From: an uncultured Clostridia bacterium
Lineage (GTDB): Bacteria > Bacillota > Clostridia > Christensenellales > CAG-917
Assembly: GCA_944360115.1 (NCBI GenBank)
Contig: CALVTH010000010.1
Span: 1-42,801 of the forward strand
DNA: 42,801 nucleotides
Reading direction: 5' to 3'
The notes beneath the pieces were generated by a model. The model was not told the origin of the DNA. It saw only the letters and a program-made list of their open reading frames with translations, and did no database searches. Below, in pieces: positions 18,115 to 26,299 of the stretch. Both the position numbers and the translations under genes were made by a program. Numbering within the stretch: position 1 is the first letter of the stretch; each line of letters opens with the position of its first letter.

Positions 18115-19302
18115 TTACTTCCCGATTTCGGCGAGGAACTCCTCGATTTTGTCGAGGGCTTTCTTTATGGCTTCGACGGAGTAGGCGTAGGAGATGCGGA
18201 TGAAGTCCTTGCCGCTGTCGCCGAAGGCACCGCCGGGGACGACCGCCACATTCTTTGCGTCGAGCAGGGCGAGGGCGAACTGTTCGCCGTCCATACCCGT
18301 GGATTTCACGCAGGGGAAGGCGTAGAAAGCGCCGCGCGGCTCGAAGCAGGTGAGCCCCATTGCGTTGAGTCTGTCGACGAGATAACGCCTGCGTTCGTCG
18401 TATTTGGAGCGCATTTCCTTGACCTCTGCGAAGTCGTCCTTGAAGGATTCCTCGAGGGCGGCGAGGGCGGCGTATTGCGCCGCGGTGGGGGCGCACATTA
18501 TTCCGTACTGATGGATTTTGTACACCACATCCATAACGGGTTTCGGCGCGCAGATGTAGCCGAGACGCCAGCCCGTCATTGCAAACGCCTTGCTGAAGCC
18601 GCTGAGCACTATGGTGCGCTCGCGCATATTGCCTATCGAAGCGATTGAGGTGAATTGCAGTCCGTTGTAGACGAGTTCGCCGTAAATCTCGTCGGAGAAG
18701 ACCATAAGGTCGTGTTTCTCGATGATGGGGACGAGGGCTTCGAGGTCGGCTTTCTCCATGACGCCGCCAGTCGGGTTGTTGGGGAAGGCGACGATGATTG
18801 CTTTGGTTTTGTCGGTGATTGCCGCTTCGACTTCCGCGGGGTTGAGTTTGAATTCGTCCTCGATGTGGCACTTGACCGCAACGGGAGTGGCGCCGGTCAG
18901 GGACACCAGGGGAGCGTAGCACACGAAGCAGGGCTCGGGGACGAGCACTTCGTCTCCGGGCGCGCACACGGCGCGGAACGCCGCGTCGAGACCTTCGGAC
19001 GCACCGACGGTGACTATGATTTCGCTTGCGGGGTCGTAGTGCACGCCGATGAATCCGTCGAGATATTTGGAGATAGCCTTGCGCAGTTCCATAAGACCTG
19101 CGTTCGCGGTGTATTGGGTCTTGCCGTCGAGAATGCTCTGAATGCCCGCGCGGCTGAATTTTTCGGGAGTGACGAAATCGGGTTCGCCGACGCCGAGAGA
19201 AATGCAATCCTTGCGCGTTGCCGCGATTTCGAAGAATTTTCTGATGCCCGAGGGTTTCATATCCCTTGCCACGGGATTGAGTTTGGCTTGATAATCGATC
19301 AT
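18115..19302 (-). CDS. Pyridoxal-phosphate aminotransferase, class I/II
   Basis: 395 aa, fold-type I. The motifs are SLGVGEPDFVTP at the start, the PLP ring and phosphate contacts NNPTGG (175-180) and SDEIYG (203-208), Schiff-base Lys238 in SGFSKAFAMTGWRLGY, and Arg246 that binds the substrate carboxylate. The order and length fit the AlaT/aromatic/aspartate branch. Exact amino-acid specificity cannot be assigned. The start has AGAAGGTGG upstream. It is a single-gene unit ended by the shared terminator at 18063. Confidence 0.94.
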   Translation of the reverse strand: MIDYQAKLNPVARDMKPSGIRKFFEIAATRKDCISLGVGEPDFVTPEKFSRAGIQSILDGKTQYTANAGLMELRKAISKYLDGFIGVHYDPASEIIVTVGASEGLDAAFRAVCAPGDEVLVPEPCFVCYAPLVSLTGATPVAVKCHIEDEFKLNPAEVEAAITDKTKAIIVAFPNNPTGGVMEKADLEALVPIIEKHDLMVFSDEIYGELVYNGLQFTSIASIGNMRERTIVLSGFSKAFAMTGWRLGYICAPKPVMDVVYKIHQYGIMCAPTAAQYAALAALEESFKDDFAEVKEMRSKYDERRRYLVDRLNAMGLTCFEPRGAFYAFPCVKSTGMDGEQFALALLDAKNVAVVPGGAFGDSGKDFIRISYAYSVEAIKKALDKIEEFLAEIGK

Positions 19303-19372
19303 TATTTTCCACCTTCTGAGTTAGCGGTAAGTTTTCGGCGCAAAGTTGCCGCCGACCGCAGCCCATAGAAAA

Positions 19373-19401
19373 ACTCTATCACGAATTGATTAACTTTTCA
19401 A
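19373..19401 (-). promoter_or_regulatory. Promoter of the aminotransferase gene
   Basis: On the minus strand TTGAAA (19401-19396), a 17-nt AT-rich spacer and TAGAGT (19378-19373), placing the start about 64 nt before the ATG. Confidence 0.6.
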
Positions 19402-19499
19402 CCTTTTTTTTGAATTTCCGCCCCCTTCCGAAACATATTTTCACCTTTGAAAACGAGGTGTCATCAAATGCGCATACGGCGATATAATAAATAGGCAGG

Positions 19500-19528
19500 T
19501 TGAATTGCGCGCCCCTGTGTGCTAGAAT
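19500..19528 (+). promoter_or_regulatory. Promoter of the LOG-like gene
   Basis: TTGAAT (19500-19505), a 17-nt spacer and TAGAAT (19523-19528). The predicted transcript starts near 19535, only about 10 nt before ATG 19545, with GAGGTG right at the 5' end. Confidence 0.75.
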
Positions 19529-19544
19529 TACTGCGAGGTGCAAT

Positions 19545-20111
19545 ATGAAAAAAATGATTTCGATTGTCGGCGACAGCATAATAGAGAAGGGCGGCGACAA
19601 ATATAAAGCGGCGTTTTCTATGGGCAAGGCTCTTGTCGACAACGGTTACAGAGTGGCGTCGGGCGGACTGGGCGGCGTTATGGCGGCGGCGTTCGAAGGC
19701 GCGCACGCTTCCGAATTCTACACCGAGGGCGACACAGTCGCCATTCTTCCTATGTTCGACAGACAGCAGGCAAACCGTTCCGCGGACATAATCATAGCCA
19801 CAGGTCTCGATGTCTACCGCAATGTTATTGTGGCGAATTCCGACGCCGTGATAGCCATCGGAGGCGGCGCGGGCACTCTCACAGAGGTGTGCAACGCGTG
19901 GGCGCTCAAACGCCTTATTCTCGCCTTCGAGGGCGTGGACGGCTGGAGCGATAAGATTGCGGGGCAGCGTATGGACCACCGCGTCCGCTATCCCGACATC
20001 GAGGAAGACAGAATCTTCGGAGTGAAAACGGCGGACGAAGCAATCGCCGTGCTCGAAAAGTATCTCAACCTCTACACCGCCTCGCACGAGGGCATAAAGT
20101 TCGGGGATTGA
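19545..20111 (+). CDS. LOG-like Rossmann-fold nucleotide-binding protein
   Basis: 188 aa. A Rossmann-type protein related to the LOG / lysine-decarboxylase-like family. The glycine-rich ASGGLGGVMAAAFEGA lies near 38-53. GGGAGTLTEVCNAW near 105-118 corresponds to the PGGxGTxxE motif, with Gly-Gly replacing Pro-Gly. Cytokinin-type LOG enzymes release a base from nucleotide monophosphates, but many bacterial members, including this shorter TIGR00725-like type, have no proven reaction. ATG 19545 is chosen over the TTG at 19500 because that codon overlaps the -35 box. Confidence 0.85.
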   Translation: MKKMISIVGDSIIEKGGDKYKAAFSMGKALVDNGYRVASGGLGGVMAAAFEGAHASEFYTEGDTVAILPMFDRQQANRSADIIIATGLDVYRNVIVANSDAVIAIGGGAGTLTEVCNAWALKRLILAFEGVDGWSDKIAGQRMDHRVRYPDIEEDRIFGVKTADEAIAVLEKYLNLYTASHEGIKFGD

Positions 20112-20115
20112 TATT

Positions 20116-20175
20116 GCTCGGTGCGCAACCGAGCGGAATATCCTAATTTTCGACGCGCCTGTGCGGGCGCGTTTT
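20116..20175 (+). terminator. Terminator region after the LOG-like gene
   Basis: Two hairpins follow the stop codon: GCTCGGT / ACCGAGC (20116-20134) without a T-run, then ACGCGCC / GGCGCGT (20153-20172) followed by TTTT. The second is the likely terminator. Confidence 0.75.
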
Positions 20176-20258
20176 ATTTATCAATTCGATTCGCACCTGC
20201 ACAAATATACGGCAGAGAATAACGGGGCGTAATGCGTCTGTTCACCCCGACAAAGAAG

Positions 20259-20282
20259 AAAGCACAGCTTCCGCTGTGCTTT
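20259..20282 (-). terminator. Terminator after tRNA-Pro
   Basis: A 10-bp dyad AAAGCACAGC / GCTGTGCTTT with a 4-nt loop lies directly 3' of the tRNA on the minus strand and is followed by a T-rich tail. Confidence 0.85.
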
Positions 20283-20286
20283 TGCG

Positions 20287-20363
20287 TGGTCTGGGTGAGA
20301 AGATTTGAACTTCCGGCCTCTTGAACCCCATTCAAGCGCGCTACCAAGCTGCGCCACACCCAG
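20287..20363 (-). tRNA. tRNA-Pro (anticodon GGG) with encoded CCA
   Basis: Minus-strand cloverleaf: acceptor CTGGGTG/CACCCAG, D arm GCGC/GCGC, anticodon stem CTTGA/TCAAG with loop ATGGGGT (anticodon GGG), and T stem GGAAG/CTTCT with loop TTCAAAT. Discriminator A is followed by a genomic CCA at 20289-20287. Confidence 0.95.
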
Positions 20364-20385
20364 TCGTATTTCCGATTGCCGACTC

Positions 20386-20414
20386 ATTATATAGCACGGC
20401 GAGAAATTTTGCAA
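20386..20414 (-). promoter_or_regulatory. Promoter of tRNA-Pro
   Basis: On the minus strand TTGCAA (20414-20409), a 17-nt spacer and perfect TATAAT (20391-20386), 22 nt before the mature 5' end. Confidence 0.85.
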
Positions 20415-20419
20415 CGGTT

Positions 20420-22912
20420 TTACGACTCTTTTTGTTTTTTGCGTGTCTGAGTCGTGACGACGAGCACTCCGACGCCCACGGTGGTGACGACAACGGCGAG
20501 GACTATCGCCGCAATTTGCACGGGAGTCAGCCCTTCGAGTTCGACCTCTTCCTTGAGAATATAGCCGTGCGTGCCGTCGCAGAGCACATACCACCAGTCG
20601 CCCGCGTCCTCCAGGATTTCCATTCTGGTGCCGTCGACGACGGTGGAGATTACGCCCGCGGTTTCGGAGGGAGCGGAGCGCAGTTCGACAATGCCGCCTA
20701 TGCGGGTGCCTATCGCGCGCCCGAACTGCTTTTCGCGTTCGGGAACGACGACAACATACTCGGCGAGCGCGGAGCGGGGCACATAATACAGCACGCCGTC
20801 TTTTTCGACGCGCGCCCATGCGCCGCCGTCAAGACCTGCCGCGTCGTCGAAACTTTCCACGCGCAAAGCCGTTTCGCCCGACGAAACGCCGCCGAGGTGC
20901 GGGTAGACGCGGAGCACGGTGTCTGCCGCCAGGTCGTAAACGCCGCGCGTGACGGTGGGCTCCGCCGCGACGAGCGCGGTCTCGGGGATATAGCCCAGCG
21001 AGCGGTTGGCGTAGGCGTAGACATAGCCCGCGACGGAAGAAACATTCTCGAACACTAGCACCGTGGTGTCGGCGGGTATCGCCGTCACGGTGTCGAATCT
21101 GTCAAGGTCGGTGAACATCTCGGCGTCGGCGGAGGTGACATAAAGTCCCGACGGGGTGTCGGGCGTTACCTGAGGCGCGACGGGGGGAGTGTAGGTGTCC
21201 TCGGTGACCGCGCCGATTGCGGCTCTGCCGACGAAGCAACTTTCCGAGGAGAATATTATGTCCTCGCCGTCGAGAGCGAGCGCCACGGGGGCTGCGGGAT
21301 AACCCTTGTCCACGAACACGCAGGAGCGCATTTCGGAGAGGGTGCTCAGACCGTTTTCGACGACGGAGATTCTGTTTTCGGTCGGGTATGCCACATAGAA
21401 GTCGCCGGCGTAATCGATGACGAAATCGCTTGCCCCCGCGAAGTCGCAGGGACGGAACGCGCGCAGTTCCGCGCCGTCGGCGGACAGGGTGTGCATACCG
21501 CTCTCGGTCATCACGAACAGATAATTGCCGCGAGGGGAAGGCTCCACGGCGATTGCGCCGTCCAGTCCGTCCTTTATTTTGGTGAAATACAGTGCGTCGA
21601 GGCGGTAGAGAGCGGAGTCCGTGAGTATGTACAGACTGCCGCCCGCGGTGACGATGTCGACGGGTTTTTCGCCTGAAGCGACCACTCCCGCAGCCGCGGC
21701 AAACGGCGCGAGTTCGTTGCCGTCTATGTGGAAAACCCCGCCCGCGCCGACCGCCACATAACGGCCGCCGTAGTAGGCAATGCGCGAGACCGCCGCGCCC
21801 GTCGCGTATTCCGCCGCGGCGGAGCCCTTGTATATCGCGACGCGGTCGTTGCCCGTGTCGGCTATGAGCGTGGCGTCGCCCGAGAGCGTTACGCCCGTGG
21901 GGGAATCGAATTTGCCCTGGGTGCTGCCGCGCATGGAAAGTTCGGCGGAGAGGGAGACGGTCTTTGCCGTCCAGTCGACGGTGTACACCCTGACCCCGCC
22001 GCCGTCGACGACATAGAGTGCGTCGCCGTATGCGGTGAAGACGGTATCCTTGGTGCAGACTATGTCGGTGTCGAACAATGCGGAGCCGTCTGCCTTGTCG
22101 ACCGCGCCGAGAGTCACGCCGCCCTCGCCGTTGTCGTACGACACGAAAATCCCGCCGCTTGCGTTGACAGCGCGGTAGGGGATGAGTTCGCTGGCGCAAT
22201 AGGTCGCCTCGGCTTTGGTTATGTCGTAAATGTAATAATTCCTCGGACCGTATGCCGAGCAGAAGAGATAGACGCAGAGGTTTTCGGCGGCGAAAACATT
22301 TCTGCCCGAGAGGGCGCCCGAGTGGGTTATGTTTTCGCGGTAGGGCGAAAGGTCGCTGTTGTAGACGAAGAGTTCCTCAAGCGATTTTATGTAGAAATAA
22401 TTGTTGTCCGAGGTAATGTATTCGGCGTCGAGTTCGGTCTGTTTGCCCTGGTCGTCGGGCGCGCTCATGAGCGTTATGTCTTCTGTCGCGAACGCGGGCG
22501 CGGGCGCGGAGAAGTCGGCGGAATAAAATTCGTCGTAGGTGGTGCCGTCGGAGGAACAGGCAATCAGGGCGGTGTCGGCGGACAGCCATATACCCTTGAC
22601 ATTTCCGTACGGCGCGGCGACGGTGAAGAAGGAACTGTCGCTGCGGTCGAACACGGTGACCGCGTTGTCGGCGGGGGAGTCGCCCTCGTGGAAAATGGCG
22701 ATGTAACCCGCGCTTGCCGCCGCGTATTTCGCGTTCTCTATGGGGAAGAAGTCGGTAGCGGACGGGGCGATGAGAGTGTAGTCGAGGGGTTCGTCGGCGG
22801 CGGGGGCGGCGTAAACGGAGTCCGTGCCCGAAGTCGTCGCAACGCAAAACGCCGCCGCGACAAGCACGGCAACGACGAGGGGCAATGCGACAAAAACCGA
22901 CATTTTTCTCAT
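20420..22912 (-). CDS. Secreted, C-terminally anchored beta-propeller/SH3b protein, function unknown
   Basis: 830 aa from ATG 22912. The first 31 residues form a signal peptide (a basic MRKM start, a long hydrophobic stretch ending in SVYA, then AAPAADEP). The body up to about 560 is rich in repeated beta-strand units, including an NHL-like unit FDSPTGVTLSGDATLIADTG, so a propeller is likely. Two or three SH3b-like modules follow, the last around GIVELRSAPSETAGVIST with the DWWYVLCDGTHGYI pattern. A single membrane helix lies near 795-818 (AAIVLAVVVTTVGVGVLVV), followed by the short basic tail TRKKQKES. It would sit on the outer face of the membrane, facing the cell wall. No enzyme motif is seen. 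Another start, the Met 3 codons downstream, is possible. Confidence 0.75.
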   Translation of the reverse strand: MRKMSVFVALPLVVAVLVAAAFCVATTSGTDSVYAAPAADEPLDYTLIAPSATDFFPIENAKYAAASAGYIAIFHEGDSPADNAVTVFDRSDSSFFTVAAPYGNVKGIWLSADTALIACSSDGTTYDEFYSADFSAPAPAFATEDITLMSAPDDQGKQTELDAEYITSDNNYFYIKSLEELFVYNSDLSPYRENITHSGALSGRNVFAAENLCVYLFCSAYGPRNYYIYDITKAEATYCASELIPYRAVNASGGIFVSYDNGEGGVTLGAVDKADGSALFDTDIVCTKDTVFTAYGDALYVVDGGGVRVYTVDWTAKTVSLSAELSMRGSTQGKFDSPTGVTLSGDATLIADTGNDRVAIYKGSAAAEYATGAAVSRIAYYGGRYVAVGAGGVFHIDGNELAPFAAAAGVVASGEKPVDIVTAGGSLYILTDSALYRLDALYFTKIKDGLDGAIAVEPSPRGNYLFVMTESGMHTLSADGAELRAFRPCDFAGASDFVIDYAGDFYVAYPTENRISVVENGLSTLSEMRSCVFVDKGYPAAPVALALDGEDIIFSSESCFVGRAAIGAVTEDTYTPPVAPQVTPDTPSGLYVTSADAEMFTDLDRFDTVTAIPADTTVLVFENVSSVAGYVYAYANRSLGYIPETALVAAEPTVTRGVYDLAADTVLRVYPHLGGVSSGETALRVESFDDAAGLDGGAWARVEKDGVLYYVPRSALAEYVVVVPEREKQFGRAIGTRIGGIVELRSAPSETAGVISTVVDGTRMEILEDAGDWWYVLCDGTHGYILKEEVELEGLTPVQIAAIVLAVVVTTVGVGVLVVTTQTRKKQKES

Positions 22913-22915
22913 ACC

Positions 22916-22947
22916 CCAATTATATATAATTGGTTTAAGTCCGTCAA
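22916..22947 (-). promoter_or_regulatory. Near-consensus promoter overlapping an 18-bp perfect palindrome
   Basis: On the minus strand TTGACG (22947-22942), a 17-nt spacer and TATAAT (22924-22919). Only 6 nt separate the -10 box from ATG 22912, so +1 falls on or next to the start codon. The perfect palindrome CCAATTATATATAATTGG (22916-22933) covers the -10 box and could be an operator. Confidence 0.8.
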
Positions 22948-22962
22948 CAAATATCATTCCTG

Positions 22963-22991
22963 TTGAAAAAGGGGCGGGAATGTGATAGAAT
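22963..22991 (+). promoter_or_regulatory. Promoter of the alpha-CTD/WG gene
   Basis: TTGAAA (22963-22968), a 17-nt spacer and TAGAAT (22986-22991). Predicted +1 near 22998 leaves a 5' UTR of about 7 nt with no SD before ATG 23005. Confidence 0.75.
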
Positions 22992-23004
22992 AACTGCGAT
23001 TATT

Positions 23005-23952
23005 ATGGGAAAAAAGAGATTTTTCTACGGCAATCAGCGCCCCTCCCGCGACGGTGAGACCGAAAAAAGGGACAAGGGGACGGAGAACGCCCGTCACGGC
23101 GACGAGCAGCGTCGCGGCGGCGGCAGGAAACGCGGAAGCACGCCTCCCGCACGCCTTCGCTACACCGAAGAGAAGCGCGCGATTACGCTGTCCGCGCTCG
23201 GAGTGGGCGAACATCTTGCCGAACTGCTGACCAAGAACAGAGTGACGACGGCGGGCGACCTTGTGTGCAGGACGGAAAGGGATATGTTCCGCATACAGGG
23301 TTTCAACAAGAAAATGCTCCTCGAGCTCAAGAAATGTCTTGCGGCGAAGGGTATGGATTTCTTGCCCGAGCGCACCGACAAACCGCAGAACAAACCCGCG
23401 GCGGAAGCGCGCGCCGAAAGCGCGGGCGACAGGCGTGGCGAGCGCCCCGAAAGGGACAGAGCCCGCGACGGCGCGGCGGCAGGCGGCGGCGAAAGACGGC
23501 GCGGAGACAGACCCGCACCCCAGCGCGAGCAGAAGAGAGAGGAGCGCAAAAAACTCACCGAGCCCCTTCCCGTCGAGGAATGGAGAAAGGTGCAAAAAAG
23601 CGGAAAATGGGGTTTCTTCGACGGTTTCAACACCGTAATCCCCGCGATTTACGACGAAGTGTTCTGTTTCAAGGACGGGTTGGCCTCCGTCGAACAGGAC
23701 GAAAAGTGCGGTTACATCAACCCCGCGGGCGAGGTGGTCATACCGCTGGAATACGAGACCGCGATGAGTTTTTCCGAAGGTTACGCCTCCGTCGTCAAGG
23801 GCGGCAAGTGCGGTTATATCAACAAGGAAAACGAAGTGGTCATACCTTTTGTTTACGACGCCGCGACTCCCTTTGAGGACGGTGAAGCCAAGGTCAAGAA
23901 AGACGGGCGCTGGGGGACGATTTTCCCCGACGGCTCCGTCAAGTGGATTTAG
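23005..23952 (+). CDS. RNA polymerase alpha-CTD-like domain fused to WG repeats
   Basis: 315 aa in four parts. Residues 1-50 are basic and disordered. Residues 58-120 match the C-terminal domain of RNA polymerase alpha: compare AGDLVCRTERDMFRIQGFNK, then KMLLELKKCLAAKGM, with [20 protein letters not shown] and its continuation in E. coli RpoA, including the helix-hairpin-helix region. Residues 120-185 are an Arg/Glu/Ala-rich linker. Residues 190-315 hold about four WG-type repeats (GKWGFFDGFNTVIPAIYDEV, KCGYINPAGEVVIPLEY, KCGYINKENEVVIPFVYD, GRWGTIFPDG). There is no signal peptide, so it should be cytosolic. DNA or RNAP contact by the first domain and a protein-binding role for the repeats are inferences. 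The subtilase gene starts 9 nt downstream. Confidence 0.85.
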   Translation: MGKKRFFYGNQRPSRDGETEKRDKGTENARHGDEQRRGGGRKRGSTPPARLRYTEEKRAITLSALGVGEHLAELLTKNRVTTAGDLVCRTERDMFRIQGFNKKMLLELKKCLAAKGMDFLPERTDKPQNKPAAEARAESAGDRRGERPERDRARDGAAAGGGERRRGDRPAPQREQKREERKKLTEPLPVEEWRKVQKSGKWGFFDGFNTVIPAIYDEVFCFKDGLASVEQDEKCGYINPAGEVVIPLEYETAMSFSEGYASVVKGGKCGYINKENEVVIPFVYDAATPFEDGEAKVKKDGRWGTIFPDGSVKWI

Positions 23953-23961
23953 GAACGCACA

Positions 23962-25839
23962 ATGACCGCCGCACGCAAAAGAACGCTGATATGTCTTGCG
24001 ACATTTGTCATCGCGCTGATACTTGCGTGCGGCTTTTTGTTTTCTTCGGCGCAGGTCGCCGAAGCCCTTTTGCCCGAAAGCTGGACCGACGCTGCGGCGG
24101 GTGACACGGGCGACTGGTATCTCGACGGCGACAATCTCGACATCGACGGCGTGAAAAGCACCGTCGACAGCTGGCGCATTTCCTCGGCGTACGACTTTTC
24201 CGCGCTCGCCGACGATCCCGTCGTCATCGCCGTCATTGACTCGGGCGTCAATCCGTCGCACGACATCTTCGGCGGTGGCGGCTCCTGTCCCGATGTGTTT
24301 TTCAGGGATTCCTCGGGCGCAATCGTGGGCGCCAACACGGCGGGCGGCGCTTCCTTCGTCGACGACGCTTCCGACAGACACGGCACCCATGTGGCGGGAA
24401 TAATAGCAGTGCTCATTCACGCGTTGGACCTTGAGGATTACATCAAGATAATGCCCATAAAAGCGGGCACTCCCGAGGGGACCAAGACCAGTTTCAGCCT
24501 CACCGATGTCAGGGAAGCCATAACCTTCGCCCTGTCCAACGGCGCCGACATCGTCAATATGTCCCTCACCGCCGACAGCGCGGGGTGGAACATCGTGAGC
24601 GATTCGAACGCCGACACCGCGCTTTTCGTCGCCGCGGCGGGCAACGACGGCAAATCCTCCGCCAGCGGCAATTTCTATCCCGCCGAGTCCGACAATGTCG
24701 TCGGCGTGATGAGCTACGCCGAGGACAGTCTCGGCGGCAAGACATTGAGTTCCACCAGCAATTACGGTTCGGGCTTTGACATCGCAGCCCCCGGCAATCT
24801 CATTCTCAGCGCGGACGGGTCCACCGCCGACGGATACAAGAAACTTTCGGGCACCAGTATGGCGTCGCCCGTAGTGGCGTTTGCCGCCGCTTTGCTCGAA
24901 GTCAAGTGGCGCGCCTCCGCCTTCGAGGAAGTGCCCGACGGCGTGTCGGAAGCCAGAAGCGCGCAGCAGGCGCTGTCCCTGCACTCGGCAGACACCGCGT
25001 ACAGCACCAAAGACCGCAAATATTATACCGCGCTCGACCTTTCCGCCCTCGTCGGCAAGAGTTTCGTCTACAGCGAAGCCAAAGGCGAAATGGTGATTGC
25101 CTCGGGTTTCGTCGATGTCGAAATGGAAGTCGTTTCGGGCGATCTGACCCTCGGACGGGCGGGCACGCTGGAACTCGGAGCCGCTTTGCCCGAAGGCGAG
25201 GACGCGGCGGAGTACACCTTCGTGTGGACGGTGAAATTCGGCGGCGGAAATGTGTATTACGGCACGCGGCAGAATTTCGCGGTGTCGTACAACGCCGCGG
25301 ATGTGGCGACGATGAACACGGTCTCCGTACTGCTCGAGGTCTATTCGGACGCGGGATTGCTCGTCGGGTCGGACACGCTTGTGTTGTCGCCGTCCTATGC
25401 CGACGAATCGGATTTCGCCATTAGCGTGGACGGCAAAGCCATAGGCGACGAATCGCCGTCGCAAAGCGTGGACAGCGGGACGGTGTTCTCGGTGTCGTAC
25501 ATCGAATACGCCTCGCCCGATACGGAAACGGTGTGGTATCTCGACGGCGAGGAGGTCGCGAGGGCAAACCGTTTCGCGCCCGAATTCGACGCGGCGGGAA
25601 CGCACACCGTCAAAGTGGTTGTGTACGAAAACGGAACGGCGGTTTACGAGCGCAGTATCGTCGTGGAGTTCAACGCCAAAAGCGTCGCGCCGGACGATAT
25701 CTGGGGTAAAATAGAGCAGTCCTTCGAGGACAACAGAGACACCTATATCCTCGTCGGTGTGGTGCTCGGGCTGGCGGTGGTAATCGTCGGCGCGGTGGTC
25801 ATTGCGATCGTGATACGCCGCGGCAACAGGCGGGCGTGA
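23962..25839 (+). CDS. Membrane-anchored subtilisin-like serine protease (S8)
   Basis: 625 aa. A hydrophobic N-terminal segment (8-30) acts as a signal peptide or anchor. The catalytic domain (about 75-345) has the full triad: Asp93 in AVIDSGVNPSH, His140 in DRHGTHVAGII and Ser299 in LSGTSMASPV, with the oxyanion Asn228 in AAAGNDG. Residues 370-590 look like two Ig/PKD-like beta-sandwich modules. A C-terminal helix near 595-618 and the tail RRGNRRA anchor it, so the protease faces outward. No clear I9 propeptide is seen, the stretch before the domain being only about 45 residues. It follows the alpha-CTD/WG gene by 9 nt with SD AGGA, so they form an operon. Confidence 0.93.
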   Translation: MTAARKRTLICLATFVIALILACGFLFSSAQVAEALLPESWTDAAAGDTGDWYLDGDNLDIDGVKSTVDSWRISSAYDFSALADDPVVIAVIDSGVNPSHDIFGGGGSCPDVFFRDSSGAIVGANTAGGASFVDDASDRHGTHVAGIIAVLIHALDLEDYIKIMPIKAGTPEGTKTSFSLTDVREAITFALSNGADIVNMSLTADSAGWNIVSDSNADTALFVAAAGNDGKSSASGNFYPAESDNVVGVMSYAEDSLGGKTLSSTSNYGSGFDIAAPGNLILSADGSTADGYKKLSGTSMASPVVAFAAALLEVKWRASAFEEVPDGVSEARSAQQALSLHSADTAYSTKDRKYYTALDLSALVGKSFVYSEAKGEMVIASGFVDVEMEVVSGDLTLGRAGTLELGAALPEGEDAAEYTFVWTVKFGGGNVYYGTRQNFAVSYNAADVATMNTVSVLLEVYSDAGLLVGSDTLVLSPSYADESDFAISVDGKAIGDESPSQSVDSGTVFSVSYIEYASPDTETVWYLDGEEVARANRFAPEFDAAGTHTVKVVVYENGTAVYERSIVVEFNAKSVAPDDIWGKIEQSFEDNRDTYILVGVVLGLAVVIVGAVVIAIVIRRGNRRA

Positions 25840-25871
25840 CCGCGGGGCGGCGAAAGTCGGATACAACAAAA

Positions 25872-25895
25872 AATCCACCGGAATTCCGGTGGATT
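25872..25895 (-). terminator. Terminator of rpsT
   Basis: A perfect 24-nt palindrome, 12 bp per arm (AATCCACCGGAA and its complement), followed on the minus strand by a T-run. It may also serve the convergent subtilase gene. Confidence 0.88.
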
Positions 25896-25916
25896 CGTTT
25901 TGTCTTTACGCTGATA

Positions 25917-26186
25917 TCACGCCTTCTTGAGTTTGTCGAGAGAGCGGCAGACGGTCGCCTTTTTGCGGGCGGCGGTGTTGGCGTGGAAAACGCCGTCGGA
26001 CGCGGCTCTGTCGATGATGGAGACGGTCTCGGGGAGAAGCTGTTCGGCAAGAGCGACATCGCCGGCTTCGATTGCGGCGTTGAACTTCTTGATGGCGTTC
26101 CTCACGCGGGACTTCTTTGCGACATTCTCCGCGTTCCTTCTCTTGGAAACCAGAACTCTCTTTTTGGCGGACTTGATGTTGGGCAT
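25917..26186 (-). CDS. rpsT: Small-subunit ribosomal protein S20
   Basis: 89 aa, the normal S20 size, starting MPNIKSAKKRVLVSKRRNAENV, with the long basic helices and the ASDGVFHANTAARKKA segment that defines the family. It binds 16S rRNA. ATG 26186 has GGAG in front at good spacing. Longer in-frame starts lie across the promoter. The gene stands alone between a strong promoter and a strong terminator and is divergent from gpr, a pairing common in Clostridia. Confidence 0.98.
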   Translation of the reverse strand: MPNIKSAKKRVLVSKRRNAENVAKKSRVRNAIKKFNAAIEAGDVALAEQLLPETVSIIDRAASDGVFHANTAARKKATVCRSLDKLKKA

Positions 26187-26229
26187 ATTTATTTCTCCTG
26201 TATTTCGTCTTGTAGTCGAATGCTTAGAC

Positions 26230-26258
26230 ATATTACCACACCGCAAAATTTGTTGCAA
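26230..26258 (-). promoter_or_regulatory. Promoter of rpsT
   Basis: On the minus strand TTGCAA (26258-26253), a 17-nt spacer and TAATAT (26235-26230), giving a leader of about 37 nt. Confidence 0.78.
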
Positions 26259-26269
26259 GCGTTTGGCAT

Positions 26270-26294
26270 TGTTTTTTCGCGCGACGGGATAATA
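26270..26294 (+). promoter_or_regulatory. Possible sporulation-type (sigma-G-like) promoter of gpr
   Basis: A GCATT element and, 17 nt later, GATAATA (26288-26294) resemble the -35 GHATR and -10 CATNHTA boxes of forespore promoters. The -10 box ends 5 nt before ATG 26300 and no SD is seen. The match is imperfect, and the region is too AT-rich to be sure. Confidence 0.35.
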
Positions 26295-26299
26295 AATTT

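Noticed and set aside
15812-19366. A 1184-codon open frame on the minus strand
   Set aside because: It is the shadow of the oxidoreductase and an offset frame of the aminotransferase. Arg-rich low-complexity sequence, with no family match.
22916-22933. The palindrome CCAATTATATATAATTGG as a terminator
   Set aside because: It is AT-rich, has no T-run after it, and coincides with a -10 box at the gene start, so an operator or promoter element fits better.
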